DNA from: a bacterium | GTDB lineage: Bacteria; CLD3; SB21 | Direction: 5' to 3' | Assembly (NCBI GenBank): GCA_016787925.1 | Contig: JAEUSK010000205.1 | Location: 1 to 39,024 of the forward strand | Length of the DNA: 39,024 nucleotides | Shown here: one piece after another, positions 34,505-39,024 of the stretch | How positions within the stretch are numbered: position 1 is the stretch's first letter | Layout: every line of letters starts with the position of its first letter | Notes under the pieces: model-generated | Seen by the model: only the letters and a program-made list of their open reading frames with translations | What the model was told of the DNA's origin: nothing | Databases searched by the model: none | Made by a program: the position numbers and the translations under genes

Positions 34505-35407
34505 TCATGTTTTTTCCTTATGAGTCAAATATTCTCGCAGTCTGATTGTATTGCACCAGCTCCCAATGCTCCTATTGAACATTTGGTATGCAATTCTTGA
34601 GGGCGACCAATTCATCAGTCGAGCACCAATGACACACTGTCTTGGGTTGCTGGAACAAATCAGTTGTTCCGATTCATTTGGTATTTCAATTGGAGTGATT
34701 TCTACTAACGCCTCCTCTACTGATAACAATCCGGCATTTACTAATGCTGCCAATTGAATCGGATGATCATAATCTCCTCTTCCACGACCAACGACTCCGA
34801 CAAAATGTCCTCCACAAATAGCCACAATATCAAGATAAGCCCTCAAAACAGATGTGCCAACAATATTTCCAACTCGAATGTCGCGAACTGTACACCAGTG
34901 TTCCCACACCCTACCGCCGTCCTTTGGAGATTCAACGTCGTGCTCATAATCCTGGCGCAAGTTATTGTTGAATTTGTCCGCCGTATCCCGTACTGATCGC
35001 GCAGAAATGTGACCAAGAGAGGTGCCTTCAACAAAACCTAACATTGTTGGACCATCAAGAAGAGCCTTTCCTTCACTCGAATTCAAAGGAAATGTCGTGA
35101 CATTCTCCCTTGAACATTCGACTGTAACTGTTGCCGTATAGATATCTATTACAGGGAGATGTGAAATCTCAACCCACAATAGTTCTCCGGATGGCCTACG
35201 AAAAACTGCGCAAGCTGCAGCCAAATGACAAAGAATATGCCAAGCCCCATAATCAAAATCACCTGGATCGCCAGGTCCGAGGGCATTATTTACGATGGCC
35301 TTGTCTAAGAATAGCTCCCGCAACTTTTCAAGGTTGTGTGAATTAGAGATAACATTGCCTTCTTTAGTAATCTCGAACTCGTATGTTCCACGTATTGAAC
35401 TGCTCAT
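34505..35407 (-). CDS. Unknown 300-aa protein in the defence operon
   Basis: A 300-aa protein; the ATG at 35407 was chosen because it overlaps the stop of the upstream gene (ATGA). The open frame is 24 codons longer but that part lies inside the upstream gene. I do not recognise a family. Visible are an early LGPGDPGDFDYGAWHILCHLAAACA segment, a beta-rich middle (LLWVEISHLPVIDIYTATVTVE), GFVEGTSLGHISARSVRD and a Gly-rich GGHFVGVVGRGRGDYDHP. It lies between the MfnB-like gene and hamA with 4- and 1-nt junctions. It may be an accessory of Hachiman or act on the product of the MfnB-like enzyme; both are inference. Confidence 0.7.
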   Translation of the reverse strand: MSSSIRGTYEFEITKEGNVISNSHNLEKLRELFLDKAIVNNALGPGDPGDFDYGAWHILCHLAAACAVFRRPSGELLWVEISHLPVIDIYTATVTVECSRENVTTFPLNSSEGKALLDGPTMLGFVEGTSLGHISARSVRDTADKFNNNLRQDYEHDVESPKDGGRVWEHWCTVRDIRVGNIVGTSVLRAYLDIVAICGGHFVGVVGRGRGDYDHPIQLAALVNAGLLSVEEALVEITPIEIPNESEQLICSSNPRQCVIGARLMNWSPSRIAYQMFNRSIGSWCNTIRLREYLTHKEKT

Positions 35408-36120
35408 TGTACACCTGGAAGAAGTTGAGAAACAAGCTCTGATCTTACAGTTCCTCCTCGATCGGTAACACTTCCGCACGCTGCACTTCTAACGCAAATG
35501 ACGTCCACTCCTGTTTGCCACAGTTTCTTTATTTGGGTTAGTTTAATTGAGCCAGCTATCCACGCTTCTAGCTTTGCTTTATGGCAATTATCAACAAAAC
35601 TCTTAATCTTTCTTACGTCCACATAATCCAATAAATCCTTATGTATTTCTTTATTATAGGTATCAATCAGAATACCATCAATCTTATCAAAGTTAGCTAA
35701 CCATGCAACCTGAATGAATGGATCGAATGACTTTCTTAGAGCCGTATCAACAAAAAACGCCGGAATTACCTTGCTTCTCGGATACCAGTGTTTTATTGTT
35801 CTGCTCACTCGATCAGTGAGCATTTCTACCTTGTCTCTGTTCAAACCGGCCATACCAATCTTGATTATATCCGCTCCTGCTGTTGCGACTCCAAGTCCCA
35901 TTTGGCAAGCCGTCTTCCTGTTTAACTGTTTCTCGCCTATATTTGTTGAAACAGTTATCCCCTTATGCTTCAAAGCCAGACTCTTAATAGTCGCGATATT
36001 TAGAGGATATACTTTCCCCAGCGCTGATTCGGGGTATTCAGCGTCTACAATCCTGGCGCCCCCTACAATTGCCACCAAAGCTTCTTTTGGCCCACGAACA
36101 CTAACTAATAATTTCTGCAT
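35404..36120 (-). CDS. MfnB-like TIM-barrel protein (methylfuran phosphate synthase family)
   Basis: A 238-aa protein resembling MfnB ((5-formylfuran-3-yl)methyl phosphate synthase), which makes the furan precursor of methanofuran from two glyceraldehyde-3-phosphates. Matching segments are MQKLLVSVRGPKEA (strand 1), GGARIVDAEYPESALG, TAGADIIKIG, LIDTYNKE and ICVRSAACG. Against the M. jannaschii active-site set (Asp25, Lys27, Lys85, Lys155), this protein keeps Asp26, Lys87 and Lys157 but has Glu28 where the lysine thought to form the Schiff base should be. The ATG at 36120 with an AGGAG site was chosen; the frame is open 20 codons upstream. It follows the methyltransferase-nuclease gene by 10 nt. 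The reaction is therefore uncertain. Confidence 0.75.
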   Translation of the reverse strand: MQKLLVSVRGPKEALVAIVGGARIVDAEYPESALGKVYPLNIATIKSLALKHKGITVSTNIGEKQLNRKTACQMGLGVATAGADIIKIGMAGLNRDKVEMLTDRVSRTIKHWYPRSKVIPAFFVDTALRKSFDPFIQVAWLANFDKIDGILIDTYNKEIHKDLLDYVDVRKIKSFVDNCHKAKLEAWIAGSIKLTQIKKLWQTGVDVICVRSAACGSVTDRGGTVRSELVSQLLPGVQ

Positions 36121-36130
36121 TATTCTCTCC

Positions 36131-37549
36131 TCACTTTCGTCCGATGAGTGATATAAATTTACTATTAAGCATGTCCTCAATTGCGTCTAGTTCAGATTTT
36201 TGACTAAATTGTAAAAGCTTTATCAAATCATTGTCGTCAAATGAAATAATATGTTTTTCATCGTCCAATCGATCTTGGCACTGCTTCAAAGCAACCTTCG
36301 GATTACCATCTCGATATACCAAAAAGCCAAAAAGACCAAACGTTTTGTTGAGCCTGCCGCCAATTTGATCAAACTCCGGATTTCCGAGTTTGGCAGTGTA
36401 GTTCTTGCATTCTATTGGTATATATCCACATTTTATTTGATGTTTGCTTGACAGTTCTTCAAAAAAACCCTTACTCGCAGAGTTGATTGCAACCAGATCT
36501 ATTCTCTTTCTTCCTTCATTTAGAGTTTCTTCGAACTTTATCTTTGAAAATTGATTGGCGAAAATCTTCGAGAAAATCAGGTGAACCAACTTCTGATATT
36601 CCAGTGCTTGCTTCTTTCCAGGTTTGATAGCTTTCAATCTATTTATATATAAACTCTCTGAGGCCAGTTTTTCTGACTCTGGTTCTTGAAGCCCCCGCCT
36701 AGGGCTTCGTTTCACTGATTTTGGTTTGACCTGATCTGGTTTTGGTACACCTCGTTTGATGTTCAAACACTTTTGAATTAACGAGGGATGAAGAACTTGT
36801 TTTAGAACATTGGTTTCTACTTTCCGATAAAGTCGAGCTTGGTTGTGTGATACTGGAAAAGATTTTTCAAGAACAAAGCCACAGCTAAGTAGCATTTGAT
36901 CAATCTCATGCGTTGAGAACTCCCTGTAAAACGATTTGAACTTACTATTCTTTCCAATGTAGTAACCGTCACCTAATACATTGGCAGTCGTGCAGCGTTT
37001 GTTCTGATCGTAATCTCCGTATTGAGTATACCAGAGTAGATATCCGTCTTCCTTTATTTTCTGATAGCAATATTGAAGTACCAATAGCCTCTCTGCTGGA
37101 ACGGGCATGATATTCAAGACATTGATCAACAACGCTAAGTCAAATTTTGCAGTTGATTGTATGAATTGATCAGGAAAGACTAATTCTTTAAATTGAGACT
37201 TGAACCCATTTGCTTTCTCTAAAAGTCGTTGCCCCTGGTTCGATTCTTTTGACAATTTTTCGAACTCAACAGCGGTCACCTTGTGCTTTTTCTGTAACAA
37301 GTAGATTGTATTTCGAAGCTTGCCCGCACCAAAGTCCAAAACAGTATTTGTTTGTTTTCCTTGTGACTTCAAATATTCAATGCTTTCATTTAGAATACGG
37401 CTAAGTGTCTTTCCTGGGTCTTCGAATGAAGGCGCGGATGTCGTTACATCTACAACTATCTCTTTGAGCATTTCACTGCTTGTCTTAGCCGTGTCAGTCG
37501 GAATACGAAACTGATAAATAGGGCTTTTCCACAATTCTTTAGTGTTCAT
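36131..37549 (-). CDS. SAM methyltransferase fused to PD-(D/E)xK nuclease-like domain
   Basis: A 472-aa two-domain protein. The first 245 residues form a class I methyltransferase (motif I VLDFGAGKLRN at 70-80, acidic VEFEK loop, and FDLALLINVLNIMP). It has no NPPY/DPPY catalytic motif, so a small molecule, RNA or protein substrate is as likely as DNA. A basic linker (KPKSVKRSPRRG) leads to a nuclease-like domain with GRKRIDLVAIN (about 346-356) and IPIECKNY (about 377-384), the D...ExK pattern of Mrr/restriction nucleases, followed by GNPEFDQIGGRL. It is the first gene of the tightly packed defence run; its ATG is 124 nt after the upstream gene. Function unknown. Confidence 0.75.
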   Translation of the reverse strand: MNTKELWKSPIYQFRIPTDTAKTSSEMLKEIVVDVTTSAPSFEDPGKTLSRILNESIEYLKSQGKQTNTVLDFGAGKLRNTIYLLQKKHKVTAVEFEKLSKESNQGQRLLEKANGFKSQFKELVFPDQFIQSTAKFDLALLINVLNIMPVPAERLLVLQYCYQKIKEDGYLLWYTQYGDYDQNKRCTTANVLGDGYYIGKNSKFKSFYREFSTHEIDQMLLSCGFVLEKSFPVSHNQARLYRKVETNVLKQVLHPSLIQKCLNIKRGVPKPDQVKPKSVKRSPRRGLQEPESEKLASESLYINRLKAIKPGKKQALEYQKLVHLIFSKIFANQFSKIKFEETLNEGRKRIDLVAINSASKGFFEELSSKHQIKCGYIPIECKNYTAKLGNPEFDQIGGRLNKTFGLFGFLVYRDGNPKVALKQCQDRLDDEKHIISFDDNDLIKLLQFSQKSELDAIEDMLNSKFISLIGRK

Positions 37550-37673
37550 ATTATTCTCTAGATTACTTAATTAAACTACGGGCAACTTCCTCTCTATTTC
37601 TAAAATAGTTTATCCCATCTAATAAGTATGAATTCACGGACGGGACCCAAACAGAGCTACCTACTCTGGTCAG

Positions 37674-39024
37674 TTAACTAATATCTTCTTCAGTACTGGA
37701 ATAGGGACTTGAATGACATATCACCTTATAATATGGCTCAGCAGATTGCTGGAAATGTGAACGTTTTTCTGTAATTAATTCATCGAAATTGATCTGTCTT
37801 TCAAACGCCAAGTTAAGCTCATCGCCATCTATGAATAATATCATTTTCTCATTACGTTTACCCTTTGCCCAGGCAACCGCACTTGTTGTAAAACCGGACA
37901 TAGAAATTAGCAGCCCAGCAACGCTAACGGTATCTAACTTGTTAAAAAACATTCCGACGGCGTTTTTATCAAGTGGATCCTTTTCCCATTTGCACTCAAA
38001 TCGATAACCTAAGTTATTATGTTCGAAGTATCCATCAATTTGATCTTGATATGACTCAGGATTGGTTTGATATAAATTGCGGTAAGAGGGTTTTACAATC
38101 GAAATTGTCAGAGCCAGCAATTGATAAAAAAGCCTCTCAAGTTCAAACCCTCTCCTATTCTCGTCATTATCCAAAGATTGCAACTGTTTGAATTTATCGC
38201 GCAGTTGTTTGAACTTTATCATCCCGACTATCTGATGCGTTTGTTCGTTGTATGACATTGCATTCGCTTTGAGTTTCTTGCTTGGTCTTAACGATGGCTT
38301 CATCTGATAGAGAATCTCTAAAGTTGATCTCCACGAAGTAAAGCGCCTATCTGAATGGCTTCCGGCATCATTAAGAAGTTTTTTTGCTTCGTCCAAGGAA
38401 GACTCGTCAGATTTCGACTCAATAAGAAATCTAGCTAAGTTAGTCTGGCATATTGCATCCTTACCTCCACCAAGCTTCAATGCGTACCTATACAACATTT
38501 CTGCAGTGTGTGGTTCGTCTAAAAATGTACTAACATAATTACCAAGTTGGGTCCAAGCACCGGGCATATTTATACCTAATAAAAATCCTTGCAATGCTAT
38601 GTCGTCAAATGCTTCTTGACCGATTTCACCTAATTTTGACCAATCAATCGAGATCCCATCCTTTGATAGTAAATCCAACACCATTCTTCCTGATTCAACT
38701 CCTTCGACGACCGACTTCAGAAAAGCCAAATCGATAAAAGCTCTTGCATTTTGAATCCCTGAATCAATTGCCCTTTGTAAAAGCTCAATAGCTTGTGTCA
38801 AATGATAACGGGTTATTTGCTCAGGATACTTCTGGTAATAAATCGCCAACGCAGCTTCAGCATAAACATCAGCGGACCTTAAGATTCCTCGAATATCAGA
38901 ATAACCAGTGATTGGAAAAGATTTGCATGCCTGTAAAGGCTGGAATGTCAAACGATAGAATCGCGCTAGCTGTAGCTTCGCAGATTCAAGTTGTAACACA
39001 GATGGGCGAGTCAAATAGAATTCG
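37674..39024 (-). CDS. TPR-like protein with restriction-endonuclease-like C-terminus (partial)
   Basis: At least 446 aa; the frame is open through the right edge (the apparent TTG start at 39014 need not be real), so the N-terminus may be missing. The N-terminal two thirds are helical repeats of TPR/SEL1 character (AIELLQRAIDSGIQNARAFI, AEMLYRYALKLGGG). The C-terminal part has RGFELERLFYQLL, then QIDGYFEHNNLGYRFECKWEKD, which gives the E...D...ExK pattern of PD-(D/E)xK nucleases (motif halves given separately), and SVAGLLISMSGFTTSA. It precedes the methyltransferase-nuclease gene by 124 nt in the same direction and probably belongs to the same defence island. A type IV-like sensor-nuclease role is inference. 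Confidence 0.68.
   Translation of the reverse strand, partial: EFYLTRPSVLQLESAKLQLARFYRLTFQPLQACKSFPITGYSDIRGILRSADVYAEAALAIYYQKYPEQITRYHLTQAIELLQRAIDSGIQNARAFIDLAFLKSVVEGVESGRMVLDLLSKDGISIDWSKLGEIGQEAFDDIALQGFLLGINMPGAWTQLGNYVSTFLDEPHTAEMLYRYALKLGGGKDAICQTNLARFLIESKSDESSLDEAKKLLNDAGSHSDRRFTSWRSTLEILYQMKPSLRPSKKLKANAMSYNEQTHQIVGMIKFKQLRDKFKQLQSLDNDENRRGFELERLFYQLLALTISIVKPSYRNLYQTNPESYQDQIDGYFEHNNLGYRFECKWEKDPLDKNAVGMFFNKLDTVSVAGLLISMSGFTTSAVAWAKGKRNEKMILFIDGDELNLAFERQINFDELITEKRSHFQQSAEPYYKVICHSSPYSSTEEDIS

Noticed and set aside
22146-39024. CRISPR array or Cas genes in the island
   Set aside because: Repeats present are hsdS tails, short iterons and one inverted-repeat element; no regularly spaced repeat-spacer units and no Cas-like proteins were seen.

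Overview
The window looks like a chromosome segment from the Bacteroidota/FCB part of the bacterial tree (Bacteroidota, Ignavibacteriota, Calditrichota or a related candidate phylum). The evidence is a textbook Bacteroidota-type promoter (TTTG, 20-nt spacer, TATCTTTG) in front of tRNA-Thr, tRNA genes without encoded CCA, and RpoC/NusA/IF-2 proteins of FCB-like character. Genus or species cannot be read from the sequence.

Left part (1-9.1 kb, + strand). The 3' half of rpoC ends at a strong intrinsic terminator. It is followed by a short-chain dehydrogenase and a converging tRNA-Thr(CGU). Next is a compact cluster: a HEPN-like protein, an ATP-grasp enzyme, a circularly permuted ATP-grasp enzyme, a YbdK/GCS2-type carboxylate-amine ligase and a PspA/IM30 protein. 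It reads as a pathway that builds an unknown amide- or peptide-like product linked to envelope stress. A frameshifted DUF481-like outer-membrane protein gene closes this part.

Middle part (9.3-21.9 kb, - strand). This is a housekeeping superoperon. Transcribed right to left it runs rimP-nusA-infB-ylxP-rbfA-truB-ribF-rpsO-pnp-M16 peptidase-alanine dehydrogenase, then a MerR regulator. Two RNA control elements are visible: an intrinsic terminator just before the rimP start (likely an attenuator) and a long nested hairpin in the pnp leader (likely an RNase III/PNPase autoregulation site). A separate three-branched potential RNA fold lies between ald and merR.

Right part (22.1 kb to the window end, genes on - strand). 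This is a genomic island next to tRNA-Ala(GGC). It starts with a large serine recombinase whose last codons are antisense to the tRNA and its terminator. A small plasmid/phage-like module follows: a 61-aa protein, a ribbon-helix-helix protein, a frameshifted SF3 helicase with iteron-like repeats in front of it, and an unknown 251-aa protein. The remainder is a defence island. Seven genes from 37549 down to 28875 are packed head to tail with ATGA overlaps or gaps of at most 10 nt: a methyltransferase-nuclease fusion, an MfnB-like TIM-barrel enzyme, an unknown 300-aa protein, HamA and HamB (Hachiman), HsdM and HsdS (type I modification). No hsdR is present in the window. Downstream, an unknown 469-aa gene sits between two decayed copies of the hsdS 3' end that share a 53-bp perfect direct repeat, and a 101-bp inverted-repeat element abuts the intact hsdS stop codon. 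A TPR/nuclease-like gene runs off the right edge.

The best candidate for something undescribed is the Hachiman-type I operon. An MfnB-like enzyme with its presumed Schiff-base lysine replaced, an unknown 300-aa protein and a methyltransferase-nuclease fusion are co-encoded with HamAB and HsdMS. The second candidate is the ATP-grasp/YbdK/PspA cluster.
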